A stretch of 64,000 bases of DNA, taken from the NCBI GenBank assembly GCA_963662525.1, contig OY759717.1, positions 1,302,001 to 1,366,000 of the forward strand, in the 5' to 3' direction. A program made the translations under genes and the position numbers. Shown piece by piece: positions 33,221 to 41,748 of this stretch. This DNA comes from CAZSDU01 sp963662525 (GTDB lineage: Bacteria > Bacteroidota > Bacteroidia > Bacteroidales > FEN-979). The notes below the pieces were generated by a model, which did no database searches, was not told the DNA's origin, and saw nothing but the letters and a program-made list of their open reading frames with translations. How positions within the stretch are numbered: position 1 is the stretch's first letter; the number at the start of each line of letters is the position of its first letter.

Positions 33221-34689
33221 TTTAACAAACCTGTTCGCTCATTAAATTCATTGATCAGTTCATCCCAACAGGCAGGCTGACTGAAAATTTTCGGCCAGAT
33301 TTCTCTGTCATCCCAAAGCTGTCGCAAATCTTCCACCTCCTTTTCCTGTTGTTCGATCCAGGTAAAATATTTCAGATTATGGATGGCTTTCTGATCATCA
33401 TAAGTTAGTTCCTTCATATAATCCGTGGTAGTTCCAAGCATACATTTTTCGTGGTCCTTTGCAGCCTGAAGCAAGGAATAGTGGCCTCTTTCGGAAGTCA
33501 GTTCTTCCAGCCTGGAACCATACATCTCAGCTGAATCTGTTGCAATGGTCATCAGAATATCATCGCCGGTCAGGTCAAAGTGTTTCGCCGTTTTAATGGC
33601 TGAAAGAATATTGGCAATACCTGAAATACCAATCATTTCAAGCTGGTCAACCAATGGTTGATCGACCCCGTTGGAAGCAAGATAATCATGCCCTTTTTTC
33701 TCATTGAATAAGCGGAATAACCGCATGCAGTATTCATCATCGATGGCTGTCACTGCGTTGGTGTTTTTTACATTATGTATCCAGGGAACATGCTTATCAC
33801 CGATCCCCTCAATCCGATGGCCACCAAAGCCATTGCGCAGCAGGGTCGGGCATTGAAGGGCTTCCGAAGCGACCACTTTCAGCTGGGGAAATTGTGTGCG
33901 GAGGTAGTCTCCGGCAGCAATGGTACCGGCAGAACCGGTGGCAGAAATGTAAGCAGCCAATTGCGATTCTTTTCGTGCTACCAGATGGTAAACTTCTTCA
34001 AGAGCATGACCAGTTACTTCATAATGCCAGCAGGAATTTCCGAATTCATCAAATTGGTTGAATATCATGCAATCCTTACGGGTGCGACGAATTTCCCAGC
34101 ATTTATCGTAAATTTCTTTCACGTTGGACTCACAGCCTGGAGTAGCAATGACTTCCGCCCCGATCTCTTTCAGCCAGGTAAAACGTTCCTGGCTCATTTC
34201 CTCTGGAAGAATAGCCACAGCTGTTACATCCATCAGGTAAGAGTCGAACGCACCGCCACGGCAATAATTTCCGGTAGAAGGCCAAACAGCTTTATGATAG
34301 GTGGGATCAAACTGACCGGTGATAATCCGTGGGGCCAGACAGCCATAGGCAGCACCCACTTTATGCGCCCCTGTCGGAAACCATTTGCCGATCAACACAA
34401 TAATGCGGGCATCAACCCCAGTCAGGGATTTGGAAAGTTCTATGTAATTTGGGCGATTAAAAAGCCCCCCTGATGTTTTTGGTTCATTTTTCCAGGTAAT
34501 TCGGAAAAGATTCAGGGGATGTAAATCCCATAATCCTATAGTCTTCAACTTCTCTTTTATCTTTCCAGGCACAAGTTCCGGATTCTGCATCTGGGCAAAA
34601 GTGGGCAGAATAATGCCTTTCTCACGATAACGGTCAACAGCCTTCTGCAATACCGCCTGATCAACAATCTCATTGGTTATTGGAATCAT
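33217..34689 (-). CDS. Fold-II PLP-dependent enzyme (cysteine-synthase-like family)
   Basis: A 490-aa PLP-dependent beta-family protein. Visible elements are LIGKWFPTGAHKVGAAYGCLAP (the Lys is the likely PLP Schiff base), WPSTGNYCRGGAFDSYLM (substrate/phosphate loop), ISATGSAGTIAAGDYLRTQFPQ and VASEALQCPTLLRNGFGGHRIEGIGDKHVPW. It resembles proteins annotated as cysteine synthase family or PLP-dependent protein subunit beta found in selenium-hydroxylase islands. It is not the shorter (about 400 aa) YgeX diaminopropionate ammonia-lyase, although it may fill the equivalent role. It overlaps the threonine-synthase-like gene by 4 bases, and begins about 30 bases after ygfK, so the two PLP enzymes are cotranscribed. 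Confidence 0.83.
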   Translation of the reverse strand: MIPITNEIVDQAVLQKAVDRYREKGIILPTFAQMQNPELVPGKIKEKLKTIGLWDLHPLNLFRITWKNEPKTSGGLFNRPNYIELSKSLTGVDARIIVLIGKWFPTGAHKVGAAYGCLAPRIITGQFDPTYHKAVWPSTGNYCRGGAFDSYLMDVTAVAILPEEMSQERFTWLKEIGAEVIATPGCESNVKEIYDKCWEIRRTRKDCMIFNQFDEFGNSCWHYEVTGHALEEVYHLVARKESQLAAYISATGSAGTIAAGDYLRTQFPQLKVVASEALQCPTLLRNGFGGHRIEGIGDKHVPWIHNVKNTNAVTAIDDEYCMRLFRLFNEKKGHDYLASNGVDQPLVDQLEMIGISGIANILSAIKTAKHFDLTGDDILMTIATDSAEMYGSRLEELTSERGHYSLLQAAKDHEKCMLGTTTDYMKELTYDDQKAIHNLKYFTWIEQQEKEVEDLRQLWDDREIWPKIFSQPACWDELINEFNERTGLLK

Positions 34690-34720
34690 TTGATAAATGT
34701 ATTAATTCTTTATTGGTAAT

Positions 34721-34742
34721 TTAATTCTTAATTGTTAATTCC
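34721..34742. repeat. AATTAAGAATT word at the ygfK stop codon
   Basis: TTAATTCTTAATTGTTAATTCC includes the ygfK stop (complement of TTA at 34721) and specifies the last residues ELTIKN. It is the same word as at 23508-23541 and 62263-62288, here overlapping the end of a coding region. Confidence 0.65.
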
Positions 34743-37700
34743 TCATTCCTCACTGATATCTGTTCAGCTCCCTGCAGAATGATGCTCATTTCCGCCGCAA
34801 AGGTAAAATGATACTCCTTAATACAAGGTGTACTGAATTTAACCTCCAGCAGCCTGAAAGTAGATGCATCAAGAACGGCGTTCACTTGATCTGTTTCAAA
34901 TATATACTGATCTCCTTCCAGACTCAATGTTTTAATCCTGTTCTTTTCTTTGTAGATCAATAGTTCTTTCCCCGGAAGTGAGCTCAGAAAATAGCCATCC
35001 GTTTCCCGTTTGAAGGTTTCAAGGGAAAGTGAAAGTCGGGGTTTATCCTGAAACGGACGACCACTGCTTGGACAAAATGTAACGCAATTCCCGCATTCAT
35101 TACAAAGATCACGGATGTTAAGCATCTGGATGGCCTGATCAACTGCAAAATCTCCGTCCTCTTCATATCTGATAACTCCATCATTTTGCATTACAGCTTT
35201 TTGTAACTGATATTTTACAGGTTCCACGCGATAGGAGAAATTGGCAAGATTCGGACAAACACCTACACAAACATTGCAGATCTCATCACAGAACAGGCAA
35301 CGGGAAGCTTCTTCCCTGGCCTCTTTTTCCTGGATGGAAGCCATGACTAACTTGAAATTCTGACGATCATTCAAGGGTATTTCCGCCGGAGAATGACCAA
35401 ATATCCGGATGGATTTCCGCCATAAAAGTTCATTTTCTGCAATGGTTTTTTCAGCTGCCGCTAATTGCTTTAAGGAAGGAATTTGGAAATCTGCCAGGAT
35501 CTCTGCTGCTGCCTTACGTCCGTCGGCAATGGCATTGATGGCGGTGGATGCCCCGCGGAGAGCATCCCCCCCAATATACAATTGGTCTATTCCGGTCTTA
35601 TAGCTTCCTGCTTTCGTTTTTAACAGCTTACCATCGATAAAATCTATCCCCAGTTCCTGCCCGATGGCCGGAATAATGATATCACAACAAATTTCAAATT
35701 CCGAATCCGGAATCTTCACCGGAACCGGGCGCCCGTCTTTGCCTTTTAAAGCTAGTACATTGCGCGAACAAATCAATGCTTTTACCTTCCCCTCTATTAC
35801 TTTAACCCTTTCCGGGTTGACAAGCTCAATGATTTCAATTCCTTCCCGGCGAACCGCTTCAATTTCTCCTTTATCAGCAGGCATTTCACGCAGGGTCCGG
35901 CGATAAACTATAGTCACTTTCCCTTCTTTGCCCGCCAGGCGGAAAACCGTACGGGCAGCATCCATGGCGGTATTGCCTCCGCCGATAATCAGGACACATT
36001 GCCCCGGCATTGCAGGCTGGTTAACTTTTACATTAAACAGGAAGTCCAGGGGATCGAGAACACCAGCTGCATCAATCCCGACAATTTTTAATTTTGCCGC
36101 CCGCTGTGCTCCTGCGGCAAGAAATATCACATCATGGTTTTTCCGGATCAGATCAAAATTTTCCCTGGTAACCGGACAATTATCATGAAGCTTAACCCCT
36201 GAATCCAGGATATGCTGAATATCCTGTTCAATGGCTTCATTAGTCAGGCGAAAGGAAGGAATAGCCGCAGAAACCATGCCCCCGGCAATATTCTTTTGCT
36301 CATACACATGAACGTCAAATCCGGAACGCCTGAGAAACCAGGCACAGGATAAACCGGCAGGACCAGCGCCAATGATGGCAGCCTTTCTTCCCTCCCCTTC
36401 CAGGGAAGTCAGCCCACCGGACAGGCTGGGGGCGGGAAGCCGGGTATGCTCTGCCACAAAACGCTTGATCTCCCTGATCCGAAGTGATTCATCATAATTG
36501 ATCCGGGTGCATTTCAACTGGCAGAGATGATCGCAAACCATTCCTGTAACAGAAGGGAAAGGATTGGTATCAAAAATAGTATCAAAGGCCGAATTAATAT
36601 TTCCCTGTGAAACATGATACAGGTACCCGGGAATATCCTGGTTCGTCGGACAGGTATCCTGGCAAGGGGCATGAATACAATCAAAATAATCCAGCGGCCT
36701 GCTGGTTTTTATGGAAAGTTCTGTGAAAGAAGATTGATGATAAGCCGGGTTATCAGCAACCCGGTCTGCATACCTGTTCAGGTTCTGTATGGCTGTTTCC
36801 CGATCCGGATTCAAAGCATCAGGGTTTTTTCGCAAATGGTCTATGTATTGCCATAACCGCCCGTAACCTCCGGGTTTCAGGAGATCGCTGCATACTGTTG
36901 CCGGTTTCAATCCGCAGGCAATAACATCTACCACATTAAAGCAATCCACCCCGGCAGAAAAAGAAATGTCAAGATTTCCTTCCAGATCATTTTGCAATTT
37001 GCGTGCAAGACGGATGCTTATGGGATGAAGCGCCCTTCCGCTCAAATACATCATGCTTTCTTTTTCACCGAATACATTCCGGTTATTCCTGCTTTCCAGG
37101 GTATTCGTCAGCTTTACGCTGAATTGCAGTCCTTCCTCTGCAGAAGCCCGGCTCAGGGTATGAATGAGCTGAATTGCCAAAGGATATTTAAGATCATGCT
37201 CAAAAGCAAGGTCAGGCACTTCGGTTTTGAATCCCAGTCTATCGTTAAGCAATCCTCGCAATTCAACAGGACCAAGCAAGGTGGGATTCAGCTTGATCGT
37301 GGTATGCAGCTTCCTTTCATGGATCAGGTAAAGCCCGATTTTTTCAATTTCATCCGGCGGACAGCCATGCATGGTGCTCAGGGTGATGTGATTGGAAATA
37401 CAGGAAGGTATTTCAAGCGTGTCGATCCTTGGATAAATACGGCGGATCTCATCTTTTGCTTTGGATAATTCCGTACTGCAATCCTGCATCTTGTTAAAAA
37501 ACCATTGTACATTGTCCTTCAGAATGCCTTCCAGGTTATAACCGACACTCATATTAAACAGGGTACCCAATGGTCCTTCGAGTTGCAGTTCCTGATGAAG
37601 AATATGGATCAGTATCCAGGCATGAAGGTATTCCTGAAAAGATTCCGTTATTTTAAGCTCCTGCGACCATTCGCAATTATAACCTTCATCCTGCATGTCG

Positions 37701-37996
37701 ATGCAGGGCTTGGAAACTTCCAGCTCATCCAGGGTCTGAATAGTTTTCAGCTCGATGTAACGGGCGCCGCACAGCCATGCCGCTGCGATATTGAGGGCAA
37801 GCTGTGTATGAGGCCCGGCAGCCACACCGATCGGAGTTGCCAGCATCTGTCCATAACGCACCATACGAAAGTTGTCTGTTTTCTGTGGATAAAAAAACAA
37901 ACCCGATGGAATTCCCATAAATTGCTGCTTGCGGATGCCGGAAAGACTTAACAATACAAGCCGGGATAATGGGACTGGAGTAAACGGATCAGACAA
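34721..37996 (-). CDS. ygfK: YgfK: putative selenate-reductase-like FAD / iron-sulfur oxidoreductase
   Basis: About 1,091 aa in three blocks. First is an N-terminal dihydroorotate-dehydrogenase-like TIM barrel (ATPIGVAAGPHTQLALN). Then comes a GltD-like FAD/NAD part with cysteines HAPCQDTCPTNQDIPGY, the dinucleotide site AAIIGAGPAGLSCAWFLRRSG and LIIGGGNTAMDAARTVFRL. Last are C-terminal 4Fe-4S motifs (CLFCDEICNVCVGVCPN and CNECGNCVTFCPSSGRP). It likely transfers electrons to or from the Mo hydroxylases. I prefer a TTG start at 37996 (reads as SDPFTPVPLSRL, family-like) over the ATG at 38101, whose extra 35 residues are unlike YgfK and would invade the divergent promoter region. The stop lies in a dispersed AATTAAGAATT repeat. 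Confidence 0.9.
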   Translation of the reverse strand: MSDPFTPVPLSRLVLLSLSGIRKQQFMGIPSGLFFYPQKTDNFRMVRYGQMLATPIGVAAGPHTQLALNIAAAWLCGARYIELKTIQTLDELEVSKPCIDMQDEGYNCEWSQELKITESFQEYLHAWILIHILHQELQLEGPLGTLFNMSVGYNLEGILKDNVQWFFNKMQDCSTELSKAKDEIRRIYPRIDTLEIPSCISNHITLSTMHGCPPDEIEKIGLYLIHERKLHTTIKLNPTLLGPVELRGLLNDRLGFKTEVPDLAFEHDLKYPLAIQLIHTLSRASAEEGLQFSVKLTNTLESRNNRNVFGEKESMMYLSGRALHPISIRLARKLQNDLEGNLDISFSAGVDCFNVVDVIACGLKPATVCSDLLKPGGYGRLWQYIDHLRKNPDALNPDRETAIQNLNRYADRVADNPAYHQSSFTELSIKTSRPLDYFDCIHAPCQDTCPTNQDIPGYLYHVSQGNINSAFDTIFDTNPFPSVTGMVCDHLCQLKCTRINYDESLRIREIKRFVAEHTRLPAPSLSGGLTSLEGEGRKAAIIGAGPAGLSCAWFLRRSGFDVHVYEQKNIAGGMVSAAIPSFRLTNEAIEQDIQHILDSGVKLHDNCPVTRENFDLIRKNHDVIFLAAGAQRAAKLKIVGIDAAGVLDPLDFLFNVKVNQPAMPGQCVLIIGGGNTAMDAARTVFRLAGKEGKVTIVYRRTLREMPADKGEIEAVRREGIEIIELVNPERVKVIEGKVKALICSRNVLALKGKDGRPVPVKIPDSEFEICCDIIIPAIGQELGIDFIDGKLLKTKAGSYKTGIDQLYIGGDALRGASTAINAIADGRKAAAEILADFQIPSLKQLAAAEKTIAENELLWRKSIRIFGHSPAEIPLNDRQNFKLVMASIQEKEAREEASRCLFCDEICNVCVGVCPNLANFSYRVEPVKYQLQKAVMQNDGVIRYEEDGDFAVDQAIQMLNIRDLCNECGNCVTFCPSSGRPFQDKPRLSLSLETFKRETDGYFLSSLPGKELLIYKEKNRIKTLSLEGDQYIFETDQVNAVLDASTFRLLEVKFSTPCIKEYHFTFAAEMSIILQGAEQISVRNEELTIKN
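36387..36436. repeat. Hairpin-forming C/G-rich element inside ygfK
   Basis: CTTCCC (36387) can pair with GGGAAG (36403), and CCCTCCCC (36390) can alternatively pair with GGGGGCGGG (about 36428). The segment encodes the low-complexity linker SLSGGLTSLEGEGRK just before the FAD dinucleotide loop. It resembles the CCTCTCC-x-GGAGAGG elements common between Bacteroidota genes; a variable linker in the family could also explain it. Confidence 0.45.
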
Positions 37997-38079
37997 AATA
38001 CTTCTAGTTTTTAACAGATTTGGGACATCAAAATTAAGAGATAAAATCGGAGTTGGATAGAATAACCATGATTTTGACT

Positions 38080-38087
38080 TATTTTTG
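38080..38087 (+). promoter_or_regulatory. Candidate -7 promoter element for guanine deaminase
   Basis: TATTTTTG matches the Bacteroidota TAnnTTTG -7 consensus, 48 bases before the ATG at 38135. A clear TTTG at the -33 position is not seen at ideal spacing (only TTG at about 38053). Confidence 0.4.
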
Positions 38088-38134
38088 TTGCAGATAATCA
38101 CTCTGAATGAATATTTTCAAATGTTTGATCCCTT

Positions 38135-38608
38135 ATGAAACTGCATGAAGAATTTCTGAACGAAGCATTCAGCCAAGCTTTTCATTCTGTCAGAAACAAT
38201 ATCGGAGGACCCTTCGGCGCTGTCATCGTGAAAGACAATAAAATCATCGGTAAAGGGGGAAACAGGGTCATTGAACAGCATGACCCAACGGCGCATGCAG
38301 AAATTGTAGCCATCCGGAATGCCTGCAAAAATCTTGAAAATTTCGATCTTTCCGGCGCAGTCCTATATGCAACCTGTGAACCATGTCCGATGTGCCTTTC
38401 AGCTATTTATTGGGCAAATATCGAAACCGTTTATTATTGCTCCACCCGCTATGATGCCAGGGATATTGGTTTCCGTGATAATCACATATATGAGGAAATG
38501 GGAAAGCCCCCTGATGAAAGAGAACTTATTTTCAAACAGATCCTCCACCCCAGATCCATTGAGCTGTTTACCGAGTGGAAGACAAAACAGGATAAAACGC
38601 CTTATTAA
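38135..38608 (+). CDS. guaD: Guanine deaminase-type nucleoside/nucleobase deaminase
   Basis: A 157-aa zinc deaminase of the cytidine-deaminase-like fold. The zinc site is HAE (about H54, E56) and PCPMC (about C84, C87). Length and the sequence around VIEQHDPTAHAEIVAIRNAC and YWANIETVYYCSTRYDARDIGF fit the small GuaD type (about 156 aa) that converts guanine to xanthine, rather than tRNA adenosine deaminase. Divergent from ygfK and next to two xanthine dehydrogenase systems, it would supply xanthine to them. A broader nucleoside deaminase activity cannot be excluded. Confidence 0.82.
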   Translation: MKLHEEFLNEAFSQAFHSVRNNIGGPFGAVIVKDNKIIGKGGNRVIEQHDPTAHAEIVAIRNACKNLENFDLSGAVLYATCEPCPMCLSAIYWANIETVYYCSTRYDARDIGFRDNHIYEEMGKPPDERELIFKQILHPRSIELFTEWKTKQDKTPY

Positions 38609-38660
38609 AATTTTGATCGTCTGATCCGGTCTCTATATCGAGTTTCCGATGGATTAAGGC

Positions 38661-38668
38661 TAATTTTG
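38661..38668 (+). promoter_or_regulatory. Candidate -7 promoter element for the M16 peptidase
   Basis: TAATTTTG matches TAnnTTTG, 62 bases before the ATG at 38730. The upstream -33 position has only a weak TTTC. Confidence 0.4.
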
Positions 38669-38729
38669 TATTCTACATTTCTTTCTATCTGTATTTTTAT
38701 AGCCTGAAAAAATTTTAGCCCTAAAAAAT

Positions 38730-41700
38730 ATGGAAAAGACAAAAACAATTCTTGCGCAACGCTTTTTTAAAAGATTTGCGATTCTGACCACCCTAAGTTA
38801 TATGTTTTTTATGATGATGCCGAACTTGAATGCACAGGAAATCAATCACGGATTCAAATTGATAGAAAAAAAGTTTGTCCGTGAAGTAAATGCCGAATGT
38901 TATTATTTCGAACACCTGAAAAGTGGAGCCAGACTGATGAAAATCGCTGCTGATGATCCCAATAAGATGTTTGGCATCGCGTTTAAAACAATTCCCGCTT
39001 CCGATAACGGTGCTCCGCATATCCTGGAACATTCGGTGTTGAACGGATCTAAAAAGTTTCCGGTGAAAAGTCCTTTTGATGTACTTTCAAAGGGTTCGCT
39101 GAAAACCTTCCTGAATGCCATGACCGGCAAGGATATCACGTTTTATCCCGTAGCCAGCATGAACGAGAAGGATTACTTCAACCTGATGAATGTATATCTT
39201 GATGCCGTTCTCAATCCTTTGCTTTATAGCGATCCCAGAATCTTAAAACAGGAAGGCTGGCATTATGAATTAACCGATAAAGACAGCCCTGTTACTTATA
39301 AAGGAGTTGTATATGGTGAAATGAAAGGCGCTTTCTCTGATCCAAATGAAGAACTCAGTTACCAGATTTATAAAAACCTTTTCCCTGATAATGGTTACGG
39401 ATTCGAATCAGGAGGTTATCCTGCTGCCATTCCCACCCTTACCCAGGATGCCTTTGTGAATTTCCACAAACGTTTCTACCATCCCGAAAACAGTTACATC
39501 CTTCTTTATGGCAATGCAGATATGGATAAGGAACTTGCCTTCATCGACAAGGAATATCTGTCAGCATTTTCGCGGACTGGGTCCCGGACTTCCATTGAAG
39601 ATCAGAAACCCTTCCCGGCCATGAAAGACATTACCGCTTCATATCCGGTCATGGAAGGATCAGACTTAAATGACCAGACTTTTCTTTCTCTTACCCTGGT
39701 GGCTGGACATAATACCGATGGAGCGCTAAATATGGCCCTGGACATTATTACCGAATTGCTAATCAACCAGGAGTCGGCACCCGTCCGCCTGGCTTTGCAG
39801 AATGCCGGGATCGGGCAGGATGTTTCGGCGTCCGTGGCGAACTACAAGCAAAATGTGATACAAATTACTGTCCAGAATGCCAAAGCTGCAGATAAACACA
39901 AGTTCTACGACATTGTCATGAATACCATTCAGGATGTGCTGAAAAAAGGCCTGGATAAAAGTGAGATCCAGGGCGTGCTTAACCGTACCGAATTCCGTCT
40001 GAGAGAAGGCAATAACGTTCAGAAAGGACTCGTATTCCTGATGCAGATGTATCCGGCCTGGTTTTTTGCCGATGATCCTTTCCGCGGACTGGAATATGAG
40101 AAGCCACTGGCAGAAGTTAAGAAAGCCCTGACAAGCGACTATCTCGAATCCATCATTAAAAAATATTTCGTGAATAACCCGCATTCCATCCTCCTGACCC
40201 TGGTTCCTGACCCCGGACTGGATAAGAAAAGGAATGAAGCGGTCAAAGATGAATTGAATGCCTATAAGGCCAGGCTTGATGCTGCTGCTGTGACATCCCT
40301 GGTTACGGAAACCCAGAACCTGATCGCTTTTCAGAAACGCGAAGACACACCTGAGGCGCTGGCTACCATCCCATTATTGACCCTGAAGGATATCGACCCC
40401 AAAGCCATATGGTACGGGGTGAACCAGAAACAGTTAGCAGGTGTCCCTGTATTGCACCATGAAGAGTTTACCAATGATATTATTTATACCAGTCTGTATT
40501 TTGATGTCAGAACCCTGCCTCAGGAATTGATCCCTTATGCCTCCCTTCTTTCCAATCTTTTGGGTTCATTGAATACCGGGAATTATACTTATGGGGAGCT
40601 GAACAAAGCGATGAACATCAATACCGGAATGCAATACACTACCCTGAGATCCTACCTGGAAAACCTCGACGATGGCAAACTCATTCCGAAATTCGTCATG
40701 GTTTCTTCTGCTATGAAAGATAAGATGGACAAAACCTTCGAACTTTCCACTGAAATCCTGATAAATACCCAGTTCACCGATACTGCAAGGCTAAAAACCC
40801 TGCTGGTAAGACACCAATCGCAACTGGAAGCTTCCAAAAAACAGGAAGGCGCTGGTGTTGCAGCTACCCGCCTCCCATCATACTTCAGTAATTCAGGCAT
40901 GTTCAATGAATTGACCGGCGGACTGGATTATTACTGGTTTATCACGGAGCTGACTAAGGGATTTGAAAAGAATTCCGATCAGATCATCGCTAACCTGAAA
41001 AAAACTGCTGCCCTCCTTTTTACCCCCGGGAACCTGATTGCCTCCGCGACCTGTGCAACCAAAGATCTCGAAGTATATAACAAAGGTCTTGCTCAATTCG
41101 TTTCCACCCTGCCTGAGAGAAAACCTGCCTACCAAAACTGGAAGTTCACTTTGAACAAGAAAAATGAAGGAATCCGCAGTGCCTCGAAGGTACAATACGT
41201 GTATGAAGGATATAATTTCAAAAAACTGGGGTATTCCTGGGATGGAAAAATGCGCGTTCTCAATCAGATCCTTTCCAGGGATTGGCTAAGAACCAGGATA
41301 CGTATTATGGGTGGCGCTTATGGCGCTGGAGCCAGCATCTCACCAACCGGAATGATATACTTCTCTTCCTACCGGGATCCCAACCTGAAAGAAACATTTG
41401 ACACTTACGCAGGGGCTGCAGATTACCTGACAAAATTCGAAGCAAATGAGCCGGTAATGACCAGGTATATTATCGGAACCATTGCCGGGATGGACATGCC
41501 TCAATCCAATGTACAAAGAGGCGATCAGGCTGTGTATTATTACTTCACCAAACGTTCCGCCGATGACCTTCAGCGCGACCGTGAAGCCGTGATTGCAACA
41601 AAAGTCAACGATATCCGTGGATTTGCAAAAATGATCAGGGATATGACCGATCAGCATACTTATTGCGTTTATGGCAATGCGGATAAGGTCAATGCTTCAA

Positions 41701-41738
41701 AAGAATTGTTCGACAGCCTGATTGAGGTTGATCGGTGA
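38730..41738 (+). CDS. M16C metalloprotease (presequence-protease / insulinase type)
   Basis: A 1,002-aa protein with a signal peptide (about residues 1-35, ending NLNAQ), so periplasmic or outer-membrane associated. The inverted zinc motif HILEH lies at residues 97-101, with the downstream ligand glutamate in VVYGEMKGAF (about residue 197). Two tandem M16 units, an inactive C-terminal half and the arginine/tyrosine pair near the end (SNVQRGDQAVYYYFT) agree with PreP-like M16C enzymes that degrade peptides up to several tens of residues. All essential motif residues are intact. It stands alone: convergent with the GT22 gene at its 3' end. Confidence 0.93.
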   Translation: MEKTKTILAQRFFKRFAILTTLSYMFFMMMPNLNAQEINHGFKLIEKKFVREVNAECYYFEHLKSGARLMKIAADDPNKMFGIAFKTIPASDNGAPHILEHSVLNGSKKFPVKSPFDVLSKGSLKTFLNAMTGKDITFYPVASMNEKDYFNLMNVYLDAVLNPLLYSDPRILKQEGWHYELTDKDSPVTYKGVVYGEMKGAFSDPNEELSYQIYKNLFPDNGYGFESGGYPAAIPTLTQDAFVNFHKRFYHPENSYILLYGNADMDKELAFIDKEYLSAFSRTGSRTSIEDQKPFPAMKDITASYPVMEGSDLNDQTFLSLTLVAGHNTDGALNMALDIITELLINQESAPVRLALQNAGIGQDVSASVANYKQNVIQITVQNAKAADKHKFYDIVMNTIQDVLKKGLDKSEIQGVLNRTEFRLREGNNVQKGLVFLMQMYPAWFFADDPFRGLEYEKPLAEVKKALTSDYLESIIKKYFVNNPHSILLTLVPDPGLDKKRNEAVKDELNAYKARLDAAAVTSLVTETQNLIAFQKREDTPEALATIPLLTLKDIDPKAIWYGVNQKQLAGVPVLHHEEFTNDIIYTSLYFDVRTLPQELIPYASLLSNLLGSLNTGNYTYGELNKAMNINTGMQYTTLRSYLENLDDGKLIPKFVMVSSAMKDKMDKTFELSTEILINTQFTDTARLKTLLVRHQSQLEASKKQEGAGVAATRLPSYFSNSGMFNELTGGLDYYWFITELTKGFEKNSDQIIANLKKTAALLFTPGNLIASATCATKDLEVYNKGLAQFVSTLPERKPAYQNWKFTLNKKNEGIRSASKVQYVYEGYNFKKLGYSWDGKMRVLNQILSRDWLRTRIRIMGGAYGAGASISPTGMIYFSSYRDPNLKETFDTYAGAADYLTKFEANEPVMTRYIIGTIAGMDMPQSNVQRGDQAVYYYFTKRSADDLQRDREAVIATKVNDIRGFAKMIRDMTDQHTYCVYGNADKVNASKELFDSLIEVDR

Positions 41739-41748
41739 CCCTGGTTGA

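Noticed and set aside
33775..34473. 232-codon frame antisense to the fold-II PLP enzyme
   Set aside because: Overlaps a gene with intact PLP motifs; taken as a shadow.
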